Origin: Streptococcus sp. oral taxon 431
Lineage (GTDB): Bacteria; Bacillota; Bacilli; Lactobacillales; Streptococcaceae
Direction of reading: 5' to 3'
Length of the DNA stretch: 64,000 nucleotides
NCBI RefSeq assembly: GCF_001553685.1
Contig: NZ_CP014264.1
Coordinates: 70,001-134,000, forward strand
Shown: positions 42,809 through 51,361 of the stretch, piece by piece
How the letters are laid out: each line of letters starts with the position of its first letter
Position numbering within the stretch: position 1 is the first letter of the stretch
The notes under the pieces: generated by a model
Told to the model about the DNA's origin: nothing
The model's database searches: none
What the model saw: only the letters and a program-made list of their open reading frames with translations
Program-made: the position numbers and the translations under genes

Positions 42809-43795
42809 ATGGTCGAAATTATTAACCATACAATTTTTAATGGGATTTCAGGATCCCGACCAACTGAACGTCCAAAATATTACGTTTTGCATAACGATGC
42901 AGGCTCAAAAAACGCAAAGGCCTACATCGAATGGCTCCAATCACGATACGACAATGGTCAAGCTGAACTTGGTTTCGCACATTACTACATCACAAGAGAT
43001 GCAATTGTGCGAGTTGAAGACACATATAACGGCTCATGGTCTGCTGCTAACTACGATGCTAACATGAACTCTCTTAGCTACGAAGTATGTCAGCAGTTAA
43101 GTGCATCAGATGCCGAGTTTATCGAAAATGAAAACATGGTATTGCGCCAAATGGCAGAGGACATGACTTACTACGGTGATACTCCAAACTATTCAAATAT
43201 CAAGTTCCACAATGAGTTTTCAAGCACCTCGTGCCCTGCTCGTTCACTTGAATTACACGGTGGCTCCAATGACAGCTTGCGTAACTATGTGATTGCTAAG
43301 ATTAAGCATTATCAATCGCTCGGCTCAACTGTTCAAGAAATGCTTGGTGGCGATGATGTTCAGGAAGGTTGGAAGAAAAATGCTACTGGCTGGTGGCATG
43401 TTAACTCGGATGGTTCTTATCCTGCTAATAGCTGGCAGAAGATTGACGATGTCTGGTATTACTTTGATAGCAACGGATACATGAAGGCTAACTCATGGCA
43501 CAAGCACACAGACGGCTACTGGTACTACTTGCTCCCAAGTGGAGCCATGGCTACTGGTTGGGCACTCATTGCTAACAAGTGGTACTACTTCAAAGAAACT
43601 GGAGCCATGGCCACTGGATGGGTCAAATATAAAGACCACTGGTACTACCTCGATGCCAAGGATGGCGACATGAAATCCAAGCAGTTCATTAAGTCAGCAG
43701 ATGGTTCTGGTTGGTACTATCTTAAATCAGACGGAACAATGGCAGATAAGCCAGAGTTCACAGTCGAGCCTGACGGTTTGATTACCACAAAATAA
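42809..43795 (+). CDS. Endolysin: amidase with choline-binding repeats
   Basis: 328 residues. Residues 1-~150 are an N-acetylmuramoyl-L-alanine amidase (amidase_2-like) with zinc-site candidates His in YYVLHNDAG, His in KFHNEFSS and Cys in STSCPARS. Residues ~190-305 hold six or so choline-binding repeats of the W-x-x-x-x-x-x-WYY-x-x-x-x-G-x-M type, anchoring it to choline on teichoic acids. This ties the phage to mitis-group hosts. Start at 42809 after GAGAGGGGAATAGC. Confidence 0.93.
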   Translation: MVEIINHTIFNGISGSRPTERPKYYVLHNDAGSKNAKAYIEWLQSRYDNGQAELGFAHYYITRDAIVRVEDTYNGSWSAANYDANMNSLSYEVCQQLSASDAEFIENENMVLRQMAEDMTYYGDTPNYSNIKFHNEFSSTSCPARSLELHGGSNDSLRNYVIAKIKHYQSLGSTVQEMLGGDDVQEGWKKNATGWWHVNSDGSYPANSWQKIDDVWYYFDSNGYMKANSWHKHTDGYWYYLLPSGAMATGWALIANKWYYFKETGAMATGWVKYKDHWYYLDAKDGDMKSKQFIKSADGSGWYYLKSDGTMADKPEFTVEPDGLITTK

Positions 43796-43825
43796 AATAG
43801 AAAGACTCAAAAATATTGTACACTA

Positions 43826-43853
43826 ACCGCAGGCAGTAGCTTGCGGTTTTTTG
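43826..43853 (+). terminator. Terminator of the late operon
   Basis: AACCGC pairs with GCGGTT around a 12-nt loop, followed by six T residues. Confidence 0.85.
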
Positions 43854-43976
43854 TTTGGCCTGAAATACGCTTGATAATCGCTTGAAGTCCCTGAAAATCC
43901 TTTATAGATAGAGGGTTAGGAGCACTCTTTTTCGCTTGAATATCTTTATTTTGTTCTGAAGTTTTGAAAAAAGTGA

Positions 43977-43993
43977 GGGGCAAAAAAGGGGCA
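43977..43993 (+). other. Putative integrase arm-site pair (right)
   Basis: GGGGCA at 43977-43982 and 43988-43993, again 11 bp apart, as at 4038-4054 near attL. Confidence 0.5.
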
Positions 43994-44107
43994 AAAATGT
44001 CGTAAACCTCTGTAAAACGATGTAGAAAATCAACTTTACCCTCGCTTTAACTCTCTAAATTTCAACGTATTGTGAAACAGTGTAAATTATAGTATCGCCT
44101 ATAACTG

Positions 44108-44123
44108 TTGTGTGCTCTTTTTT
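44108..44123. other. Prophage attachment site attR (core)
   Basis: TTGTGTGCTCTTTTTT, identical to 3955-3970. The prophage spans these two sites, ~40.2 kb. Between 43854 and 44287 I see only the arm sites, the core and AT-rich DNA. Confidence 0.85.
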
Positions 44124-44286
44124 TGTGCTTTAAAGAAAATAGTTTAAGTATGGCGAAATAGGAATGAGTTTGTTAATAAAAGGGAAAATAAGGGATATTT
44201 GAAATATCTTTAAATTTTTTTGTATGATTTTATTGTTTGCTTTTTGATAAGACACTTTTCTTTATTTTATATAGAAGATTTTTCGT

Positions 44287-44300
44287 GCTTTTTTCGAATA
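44287..44300 (+). promoter_or_regulatory. ComX (sigma-X) box upstream of dut-radA
   Basis: A T-run followed by TTCGAATA (44293-44300) fits the streptococcal com-box (T-rich stretch, T-N-CGAATA) about 50 bases before dut. The radA operon is a late competence operon in pneumococcus, so the box fits. The prophage end lies 165 bp upstream and leaves it intact. Confidence 0.75.
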
Positions 44301-44348
44301 AATAAGATAAAATAGCCTAGAATAGATGATAATAGAAAAGAGAAGATT

Positions 44349-44792
44349 ATGAAAATTCGTGGTTTTGAACTAGTTTCTAGTTTTACAGATGAAAATTTGC
44401 TACCAAAGCGTGAGACAGCGCATGCGGCTGGTTATGATTTAAAGGTTGCGGAGCGTACAGTCATTGCTCCAGGAGAAATCGTCCTCGTCCCAACTGGGGT
44501 CAAGGCCTATATGCAGCCGACAGAGGTTCTCTACCTCTATGATCGTTCTTCAAACCCTCGTAAGAAGGGCTTAGTCTTAATCAACTCGGTTGGTGTCATT
44601 GATGGGGACTATTATGGGAATCCTGGGAATGAAGGACATATCTTTGCACAGATGAAGAATATTACCGACCAAGAGGTTGTTCTTGAAGTTGGGGAACGTG
44701 TGGTTCAGGCTGTCTTTGCTCCTTTCTTAATTGCAGATGGAGATGAGGCAGATGGCGTGCGGACTGGTGGATTTGGATCAACAGGGCACTAA
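44349..44792 (+). CDS. dut: dUTP diphosphatase
   Basis: 147 residues with the five trimeric dUTPase motifs: AAGYDLKVAE, DRSSNPRKKG, NSVGVIDGDYYGNPGNEG, GERVVQAVF and RTGGFGSTG at the C-terminus. It hydrolyses dUTP to dUMP, keeping uracil out of DNA. First gene of the com-box operon. Confidence 0.93.
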   Translation: MKIRGFELVSSFTDENLLPKRETAHAAGYDLKVAERTVIAPGEIVLVPTGVKAYMQPTEVLYLYDRSSNPRKKGLVLINSVGVIDGDYYGNPGNEGHIFAQMKNITDQEVVLEVGERVVQAVFAPFLIADGDEADGVRTGGFGSTGH

Positions 44793-44793
44793 G

Positions 44794-45333
44794 ATGAAGA
44801 TTATCTTTGTACGTCACGGGGAGCCAGATTATAGTATGCTTGATAAACTTGAAAATCCGCAACTCTATAGTGGTTTTGGTCGTGATTTAGCACCATTGAC
44901 AGGAAAAGGTCGCAGTCTGGCAAAAGAAGTTGCTAAAACCGCATGTTTTGGAAAGGCAGAGATTATTATTTCATCGTCTGTGACGAGGGCTTTAGAAACA
45001 GCACATTATATAGCGGTTGAAACAGGATTGGACTTATTTGTGGAGCCGTTTTTTCATGAGTGGCGTCCAGACTTAGATGGCACTAACTCTGATTTAACTA
45101 GTGTATTGGTAGCTCATGAATATTATCTAAAACATCAAGGAGGTTTACCTGAAGATTCTCCTTGTCGCTATGAAACTGCTCTGGAGATGCGTCATCGTTT
45201 TTTAAGAACTTTGGAAAAATATAAAAATTATAAAACTATTATCATTGTAACTCACGGAATGCTCATGCGCCAGTTTGTACCAAATGAGAAGATTGATTTT
45301 TGCCAAGTGATTGAATGTGAGATAGAGATATAG
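44794..45333 (+). CDS. Histidine phosphatase family protein (copy 1)
   Basis: 179 residues with the catalytic RHGE motif (IIFVRHGEPDY), [11 protein letters not shown], and the second His in IIVTHGMLMRQF. ATG 44794 follows the dut stop by one base. Substrate unknown. A second, partly diverged copy lies at 45822-46337, and the last ~70 bases plus the start of radA are nearly identical in both. Confidence 0.88.
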   Translation: MKIIFVRHGEPDYSMLDKLENPQLYSGFGRDLAPLTGKGRSLAKEVAKTACFGKAEIIISSSVTRALETAHYIAVETGLDLFVEPFFHEWRPDLDGTNSDLTSVLVAHEYYLKHQGGLPEDSPCRYETALEMRHRFLRTLEKYKNYKTIIIVTHGMLMRQFVPNEKIDFCQVIECEIEI

Positions 45334-45343
45334 AAAGAGGTTT

Positions 45344-45562
45344 ATCATCGCAAAGAAAAAAGCGACATTTGTATGTCAAAATTGTGGGTATAATTCCCCT
45401 AAATATCTGGGACGTTGCCCCAACTGTGGAGCTTGGTCTTCTTTTGTTGAGGAAGTTGAGGTTACAGAGGTCAAAAATGCGCGTGTGTCCTTGACAGGGG
45501 AGAAAAGACAGAAAGAAGAAATTTGCGACCGGCTTGTTGCTTGTATCTTCTCGTATCTTTGA
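45344..45562 (+). pseudogene. Truncated radA (N-terminal copy)
   Basis: Reads [20 protein letters not shown] through the C4 zinc finger (CQNC ... CPNC) to VSLTGEK, matching the full gene at 46348. It then leaves homology and stops at TGA 45560. It lacks the whole ATPase, so it is a non-functional remnant of a duplication. It has the same ATC-ATC start as the full gene. Confidence 0.85.
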
Positions 45563-45803
45563 GAAGCGTCGGGCTTCTTGTTTTACTAATCCAGATTTAA
45601 AAGATTTTTTAGAGGAAAACGGTGCTAAAAGCATAGAATTTATAGGGGTAGATGGCAATGGCTGTGTTAAGGCTTCCGTTTTGGCAGCTACCAAGGAGAA
45701 TTATCAGATTTCTGTCGATTTGTCTGCTGTCGGAGTTGCCAACCAGAAGAAATTCTCTAAAACACTGAAGCAGTGGCAAGATTTCGGAATCAAGATTGGA
45801 TAG
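45534..45803 (+). pseudogene. C-terminal fragment of an isochorismatase/cysteine hydrolase
   Basis: The frame reads SSRIFEKRRASCFTNPDLKD, then FIGVDGNGCVKASVLAATKE, where G-V-D-x-x-G-C-V holds the catalytic Cys of the isochorismatase/nicotinamidase family, and ends FGIKIG. The N-terminal half with the catalytic Asp is absent; the fragment is joined to truncated radA. Any TTG start would make an inactive piece. Confidence 0.7.
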
Positions 45804-45821
45804 TTTTATGGGGATCTTAAT

Positions 45822-46337
45822 ATGAAAATTATTTTTATCCGTCACGGGGAGCCAAATTACCGTGAGTTAGAGGAGCGTTCCTATACTAGATTCGGGATAG
45901 ATTTGGCACCCTTATCTGAGAAAGGAAGACAACAAGCTCAGGAACTTTGCAAAAATCCTTTGTTTGGCTCAGCTGATATCCTGGTGTCTTCTGCAGTGAC
46001 GCGAGCTTTAGAAACGGCTTTTTATGTATCCTGTGCTACTGGCCTTCCTTTGAGGGTAGAGCCATTATTGCATGAATGGCAGGTTTATGAAACAGGTATA
46101 GAGAACTTTGAAACAGCTAGATGTCTGTTTTTAGAAAACAAGGGGGAGTTGCTCCCAAATTCTCCTGTTCAATATGAGACAGCTGAGGAAATGAGGTCTC
46201 GGTTTCTAGAATCTATGGGCAAGTATCGAGACTATCAGACAGTCGTTGTTGTCACTCATCGAATGCTGATACGGCAGTTTGTGGCAAATGAGAAGATTGA
46301 TTTTTGCCAAGTGATTGAGTGTGAGATAGAGATATAG
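45822..46337 (+). CDS. Histidine phosphatase family protein (copy 2)
   Basis: 171 residues with [22 protein letters not shown] and [12 protein letters not shown], about 60% like copy 1 by eye. Next to intact radA, so it holds the position of the ancestral gene. It has THR where copy 1 has THG beside the second catalytic His. Confidence 0.85.
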   Translation: MKIIFIRHGEPNYRELEERSYTRFGIDLAPLSEKGRQQAQELCKNPLFGSADILVSSAVTRALETAFYVSCATGLPLRVEPLLHEWQVYETGIENFETARCLFLENKGELLPNSPVQYETAEEMRSRFLESMGKYRDYQTVVVVTHRMLIRQFVANEKIDFCQVIECEIEI

Positions 46338-46347
46338 AAAGAGGTTT

Positions 46348-47712
46348 ATCATCGCAAAGAAAAAAGCGACATTTGTATGTCAAAATTGTGGATATAATTC
46401 ACCCAAGTATCTAGGGCGCTGTCCAAACTGTGGGTCTTGGTCTTCTTTTGTAGAAGAGGTTGAGGTTGCCGAGGTCAAAAATGCGCGTGTGTCCTTGACA
46501 GGGGAGAAAACCAAGCCCATGAAACTGGCTGAAGTGACCTCCATCAATGTCAATCGAACAAAGACCGAGATGGAGGAGTTCAATCGTGTGCTTGGAGGCG
46601 GAGTGGTACCAGGAAGTCTTGTCCTTATCGGTGGGGATCCTGGGATTGGGAAATCTACGCTTCTCTTACAAGTCTCAACCCAGCTGTCTCAAGTAGGGAC
46701 AGTTCTCTATGTCAGTGGGGAGGAGTCTGCTCAGCAAATCAAACTCCGTGCAGAGCGTTTAGGTGATATTGATAGCGAGTTTTATCTCTATGCAGAGACC
46801 AATATGCAGAGCGTGCGGGCAGAAATAGAGAGAATTCAGCCAGATTTTCTCATCATCGACTCTATCCAGACCATCATGTCTCCTGAGATTTCTGGAGTTC
46901 AAGGTTCTGTGTCTCAGGTGCGTGAGGTGACTGCAGAACTCATGCAGCTGGCCAAAACCAATAACATTGCTATCTTTATCGTAGGGCATGTGACCAAGGA
47001 AGGAACCTTGGCGGGTCCTCGTATGTTGGAGCATATGGTGGATACGGTGCTTTACTTTGAAGGGGAGCGCCACCATACCTTCCGTATCTTGAGAGCAGTC
47101 AAGAACCGTTTTGGCTCGACAAATGAAATTGGGATTTTTGAGATGCAATCAGGTGGCTTGGTTGAGGTGCTCAATCCGAGTCAAGTTTTTCTAGAAGAGC
47201 GTTTGGATGGGGCCACTGGTTCATCAATCGTGGTAACTATGGAAGGGACACGTCCGATTTTGGCGGAGGTTCAAGCCTTGGTGACACCGACTATGTTTGG
47301 AAATGCCAAGCGGACTACAACAGGCCTTGATTTCAATCGTGCTAGCTTGATTATGGCTGTTTTGGAGAAACGGGCAGGCTTGCTCCTTCAAAATCAGGAT
47401 GCTTATCTTAAATCAGCTGGAGGTGTCAAATTAGATGAGCCTGCTATTGATTTGGCAGTTGCGGTTGCTATAGCTTCGAGCTATAAGGACAAGCCAACCA
47501 ATCCTCAGGAATGTTTTGTAGGAGAATTAGGTTTGACTGGAGAAATTCGGCGCGTGAATCGTATCGAGCAGCGTATCAATGAAGCAGCGAAACTTGGATT
47601 TACAAAAATCTATGTACCGAAAAATTCCTTGCCTGGAATCAAACCGCCTAAGGAAATTCAGGTGATCGGAGTGACGACTATCGGAGAAGTCTTGAAAAAA
47701 GTATTTTCCTAA
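46348..47712 (+). CDS. radA: DNA repair/transformation protein RadA, ATC start
   Basis: About 454 residues: C4 zinc finger (CQNC, CPNC) at the N-terminus, RecA-like ATPase with Walker [14 protein letters not shown], the RadA signature KNRFGS, and a C-terminal Lon-like domain ([20 protein letters not shown]). It is a DnaB-type helicase for branch migration in transformation and repair. The zinc-finger region is in frame only back to ATC-ATC (46348-46353) after GAAAGAGG; the first ATG/GTG/TTG in frame (46489) would delete the zinc finger. I infer AUC initiation. Confidence 0.93.
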   Translation: MIAKKKATFVCQNCGYNSPKYLGRCPNCGSWSSFVEEVEVAEVKNARVSLTGEKTKPMKLAEVTSINVNRTKTEMEEFNRVLGGGVVPGSLVLIGGDPGIGKSTLLLQVSTQLSQVGTVLYVSGEESAQQIKLRAERLGDIDSEFYLYAETNMQSVRAEIERIQPDFLIIDSIQTIMSPEISGVQGSVSQVREVTAELMQLAKTNNIAIFIVGHVTKEGTLAGPRMLEHMVDTVLYFEGERHHTFRILRAVKNRFGSTNEIGIFEMQSGGLVEVLNPSQVFLEERLDGATGSSIVVTMEGTRPILAEVQALVTPTMFGNAKRTTTGLDFNRASLIMAVLEKRAGLLLQNQDAYLKSAGGVKLDEPAIDLAVAVAIASSYKDKPTNPQECFVGELGLTGEIRRVNRIEQRINEAAKLGFTKIYVPKNSLPGIKPPKEIQVIGVTTIGEVLKKVFS

Positions 47713-47783
47713 TAGTCTTACTCAGTTTTAGATTGCAAAACACTTTATAGCCAATATTTATTAAAAACAAGGAGGAATTTCTG

Positions 47784-48479
47784 ATGAAATTTTCTATGGA
47801 TAGTCAAATGCAATTTCCTTTGGTAGAGTTTTCACTCAATCAAGGAGAAACCGTCTATATCCAGCGGGGTAGCATGGTCTACCACACACCCAATGTAAGT
47901 CTCAATACCCAGCTCAATGCTAGCGGTTCTGGTTTAGGACGATTTGTCAAAGCCGTGGGACGTTCCATGGTTTCTGGCGAAAGTACTTTTATTACTCAAG
48001 CTGTTGCGGAGTCTGACAACGGCAACCTTGCTCTAGCACCAGATACTCCTGGTCAAGTGATTGCTCTTGAGTTAGGTGAAAATCAGTACAGATTGAATGA
48101 TGGGGCCTTTCTGGCTCTTGATGGTACGGCTTTCTATACAATGGAGCACCAATCTATTGGGAAAGCACTTTTCGGGGGTCAAGGTGGTCTTTTCGTAATG
48201 ACTACTCAAGGTCAGGGAACTCTCTTGGCCAATGCTTTTGGCTCTATCAAGAAAATTGAGCTACAAAACCAAGAAATAACCATCGACAATGCCCATGTGA
48301 TAGCTTGGAGTCAATCTTTGGACTATCATATCCACTTAGAAAATGGCTTCTGGCAGTCTATTGGTACAGGCGAAGGAGTGGTGAATACCTTCCGAGGTAC
48401 CGGTGAGGTCTATGTACAAAGTCTCAATCTTCAAAGCTTTGCAGGCTCTCTTAACAAGTATATTCAAAAAGGTTCATAA
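47784..48479 (+). CDS. AIM24/TIGR00266 family protein
   Basis: 231 residues, all beta (FSLNQGETVYIQRGSMVYHT, GKALFGGQGGLFVMTTQGQG, EVYVQSLNLQSFAGSL), the AIM24 family of widespread cytosolic proteins without defined function. Strong site AAGGAGGAATTTCTG. Confidence 0.85.
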   Translation: MKFSMDSQMQFPLVEFSLNQGETVYIQRGSMVYHTPNVSLNTQLNASGSGLGRFVKAVGRSMVSGESTFITQAVAESDNGNLALAPDTPGQVIALELGENQYRLNDGAFLALDGTAFYTMEHQSIGKALFGGQGGLFVMTTQGQGTLLANAFGSIKKIELQNQEITIDNAHVIAWSQSLDYHIHLENGFWQSIGTGEGVVNTFRGTGEVYVQSLNLQSFAGSLNKYIQKGS

Positions 48480-48484
48480 TAATA

Positions 48485-48538
48485 AAAAAACTAGGGCAGA
48501 AACCCAAGCTAGAAGCTGGATGTCTCTGTCCTGGTTTT
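48485..48538 (+). terminator. Terminator after the AIM24-family gene
   Basis: AAAAAACTAGG-G-CAGA pairs with TCTG-T-CCTGGTTTTTT, enclosing a smaller AGCT hairpin, with a final T-run. Confidence 0.75.
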
Positions 48539-48641
48539 TTAATAAGGAGGTTGACAGCTGACAAGACAAAGAAAAGATGGTAAGATAGAAGATAAATAAT
48601 TTGGTGTTCAAATTATCTTAAAAGTAAGAAAGTGTGTTGTC

Positions 48642-49136
48642 ATGTCGTATTTTGAACAGTTTATGCAAGCCAACCAGGCTTATGTTGCCCTGCATGGGCA
48701 GTTAAATCTGCCAATCAAGCCGAAAACAAGAGTAGCCATTGTGACTTGTATGGACTCACGTCTGCACGTTGCACAAGCTTTGGGGTTAGCACTTGGAGAT
48801 GCTCACATTTTACGGAATGCGGGAGGTCGAGTGACAGACGATATGATTCGCTCACTCGTGATTTCTCAGCAACAAATGGGAACAAGAGAGATTGTGGTTC
48901 TTCATCATACAGACTGTGGTGCTCAGACATTTCAAAACGAAGAGTTTCAAGAACATTTAAAAACTGAATTAGGGGTTGATGTCTCGGGTCAAGATTTTCT
49001 CCCTTTTCAAGACGTTGAGGAGAGTGTTCGTGAGGATATGCAGTTACTTCGAGAATGCCCATTGATTCCAGATGATGTGGTTATTTCAGGGGCTGTTTAT
49101 GATGTGGATACAGGAAGTATGAGAGAGGTATACTAA
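48642..49136 (+). CDS. Beta-class carbonic anhydrase
   Basis: 164 residues interconverting CO2 and bicarbonate. Zinc ligands and the Asp-Arg dyad are visible: VTCMDSRLH and HHTDCGAQ. Its place after radA matches pneumococcus as I recall. The 216 bases downstream hold no gene. Confidence 0.92.
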   Translation: MSYFEQFMQANQAYVALHGQLNLPIKPKTRVAIVTCMDSRLHVAQALGLALGDAHILRNAGGRVTDDMIRSLVISQQQMGTREIVVLHHTDCGAQTFQNEEFQEHLKTELGVDVSGQDFLPFQDVEESVREDMQLLRECPLIPDDVVISGAVYDVDTGSMREVY

Positions 49137-49352
49137 CTTTTCCCTTGTGAGTTCCTATCTTCCTATGAGATAGAATGTCTAAGTTATCACATTTCAGCTT
49201 GAATATAAGGAATATAAATGAGCACAAGACAAGGGGATAAATGTCCATTCTTGTCTTATTTTTTATTGAAAAATCAAGAAAAAAGCGCTACAATGGTAGT
49301 TGGAAAAATGTTGTGAAAAAACACAAGTGATACATAAATACTGGAGGAAATC

Positions 49353-50321
49353 ATGTCTTTTTCTGATTTAAAGCTGTTTGCCCTTTCTTCAAATAGAGAA
49401 TTGGCAGAGCGTGTGGCGCAAGAGATTGGGATAGAGTTGGGAAAATCGACTGTACGTCAATTTTCAGATGGAGAAATTCAAGTTAATATCGAAGAATCGA
49501 TTCGTGGGAAACATGTCTTTATCCTACAATCAACTAGCTCACCTGTAAATGACAATCTGCTAGAAATTTTGATTATGGTAGATGCTTTGAAACGTGCCAG
49601 TGCAGAATCTGTCAACGTTGTTATGCCTTACTATGGTTATGCACGTCAGGATAGAAAGGCGAGAGCGCGTGAGCCAATCACTTCAAAACTTGTAGCAAAT
49701 ATGCTTGAAGTAGCTGGAGTGGATCGTTTGCTGACGATTGACTTGCACGCTGCGCAGATTCAGGGATTCTTTGATATTCCTGTCGATCACTTGATGGGTG
49801 CTCCTTTGATTGCAGATTACTTTGAGCGTCGTGGCATGGTTGGTTCTGACTATGTGGTTGTCAGCCCAGACCATGGTGGGGTGACTCGTGCACGTAAATT
49901 GGCAGAGTTTTTGAAAACTCCAATTGCTATTATTGACAAACGTCGTAGCGTAGACAAGATGAATACCAGTGAAGTGATGAACATCATTGGTAAGGTAGAA
50001 GGCAAGACTTGTATCTTGATTGACGATATGATCGATACAGCTGGTACAATCTGTCATGCAGCAGATGCTCTTGCTGAAGCTGGTGCTGTCGAAGTTTACG
50101 CAAGCTGTACGCACCCAGTTCTTTCAGGGCCTGCTATGGATAATATCCAGAAATCAGCTATTAAAAAATTAGTTGTTTTGGATACTATCTACCTACCAGA
50201 AGAGCGATTGATTGATAAGATTGAGCAAATCTCTATTGCACATCTCTTGGCGGATGCTATCATCCGTATCCACGAAAAACGTCCTCTATCTCCATTATTT
50301 AGTATTGAGAAGAAAATCTAA
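49353..50321 (+). CDS. prs: Ribose-phosphate pyrophosphokinase
   Basis: 322 residues making PRPP for nucleotide, His and Trp synthesis. Motifs: [40 protein letters not shown] and the PRPP-binding [20 protein letters not shown]. Strong site CTGGAGGAAATC. Confidence 0.96.
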   Translation: MSFSDLKLFALSSNRELAERVAQEIGIELGKSTVRQFSDGEIQVNIEESIRGKHVFILQSTSSPVNDNLLEILIMVDALKRASAESVNVVMPYYGYARQDRKARAREPITSKLVANMLEVAGVDRLLTIDLHAAQIQGFFDIPVDHLMGAPLIADYFERRGMVGSDYVVVSPDHGGVTRARKLAEFLKTPIAIIDKRRSVDKMNTSEVMNIIGKVEGKTCILIDDMIDTAGTICHAADALAEAGAVEVYASCTHPVLSGPAMDNIQKSAIKKLVVLDTIYLPEERLIDKIEQISIAHLLADAIIRIHEKRPLSPLFSIEKKI

Positions 50322-50340
50322 CGAATTCGTTGGATTAGAC

Positions 50341-50381
50341 AAAACTCCTAACAAAGTGATAGGCCTTGTTGGGAGTTTTCT
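50341..50381 (+). terminator. Terminator of prs
   Basis: AAAACTCC-T-AACAA pairs with TTGTT-G-GGAGTTTT. Confidence 0.8.
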
Positions 50382-50535
50382 TAATTAGATCAGAAAAATG
50401 TGAAAATTTCACTAATTGTTCGTTTTTTAGTCCATTTTTTTCCTTAATTCTTCGAGAATATTGCTTATTTTTTAAGAATATAATAAATTTTACTCGTTTT
50501 TTACCAGAAATTTTAAAAATACTTTAAGAAAAAGC

Positions 50536-50563
50536 TTGACAACTCTAATATATGTGATATAAT
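50536..50563 (+). promoter_or_regulatory. Promoter of the LPKTH surface-protein gene
   Basis: TTGACA, 16 bp, TATAAT: near-consensus sigma-A promoter, followed by a ~50-nt leader and AAAGAGGAG. It suggests strong constitutive expression. Confidence 0.8.
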
Positions 50564-50621
50564 TTGAGTTAATAAGGGTTATCCTTATAATTAAAATTAA
50601 ACTTAAAGAGGAGATAAAACA

Positions 50622-51287
50622 ATGAAAAAAGTTTTATTATCATCAGTGGTAGCACTTACAGTATTTAGTGCTTTCCAAGCTGTTTCAGCTGACAACGGTG
50701 TAGTACCAGCTGATAAACAATACAAACCAGCTCAACCAGTGAAAGACCCACGCCATCCTGAAAATGACAATGGTTATGGTGCTCCATCACTTGTAAAAGG
50801 TACCGTTACTGTAACAGTTGTTGATCTTTCAACTGGTAAACCAGTAGAAGGTGCTACTGTAGACTTCAATGCTGGTGGCAAATACTCATCATCAACAACA
50901 GGTGCTAATGGTGTTGCTACATTGGAAGGTGTTGAACCAGGTACAGATGTTGCATATCGTTTGAATGTTCCAGCTGGATACGCAGAAGACTCATTCGTTG
51001 GTCATGTTAAAGCAGTTGCTGGTAATGTTCCTGCGACATTCTCAATTCGTCCAGCAACACTTGAAAACAACCGCCCTACAATTCATCCAAGTAAACCAGC
51101 TGCAACAACAGGTGATGGTTCAGCTCAACAAGCCGCTAACAATGCTGGTCAAGCAGCTACTCAACCAGAACCTGGTAAACCAGGTGCTACAGACCAAGCT
51201 AAAAAAGCAGACGACGCTGCTAAAAAAGCTGGTGTAGACGCTAAATCAGGTCAAAAAGCCCTTCCAAAAACACACGCTGCTAAATAA
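50622..51287 (+). CDS. Secreted protein with C-terminal LPKTHAAK sorting-like signal
   Basis: 221 residues. Signal peptide of ~24 residues (MKKVLLSSVVALTVFSAFQA, cut after VSA). Residues ~65-145 are an Ig-like/CnaB-type domain (GTVTVTVVDLSTGKPVEGAT, VAYRLNVPAGYAED). An Ala/Pro/Gln-rich stalk follows. The protein ends ALPKTHAAK, an LPxT motif at the extreme C-terminus without the usual membrane helix and basic tail. A class B sortase gene follows, which I take as its dedicated processing enzyme. I recall LPKTxAVK-type ends paired with class B sortases in streptococci. Confidence 0.8.
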   Translation: MKKVLLSSVVALTVFSAFQAVSADNGVVPADKQYKPAQPVKDPRHPENDNGYGAPSLVKGTVTVTVVDLSTGKPVEGATVDFNAGGKYSSSTTGANGVATLEGVEPGTDVAYRLNVPAGYAEDSFVGHVKAVAGNVPATFSIRPATLENNRPTIHPSKPAATTGDGSAQQAANNAGQAATQPEPGKPGATDQAKKADDAAKKAGVDAKSGQKALPKTHAAK

Positions 51288-51307
51288 TTTTATTTAAAAA
51301 GTAGCCA

Positions 51308-51338
51308 ATCACTGAAACTTGGTTTCAGTGATTTTTTT
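51308..51338 (+). terminator. Attenuating terminator between substrate and sortase genes
   Basis: ATCACTGAAAC-TTG-GTTTCAGTGAT is a perfect 11-bp stem followed by a run of T residues, 24 bases before the sortase start. Partial readthrough would give much substrate and little sortase. Confidence 0.8.
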
Positions 51339-51361
51339 GGTAAAAAATGAGGGAGGAAAAG

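Noticed and set aside
45534..45803. A complete 89-residue gene starting at TTG
   Set aside because: It matches only the C-terminal part of an isochorismatase-family protein and begins inside truncated radA, so it is a fragment.
46489..47712. radA starting at GTG 46489
   Set aside because: This start removes the conserved C4 zinc finger, which is in frame and conserved upstream.
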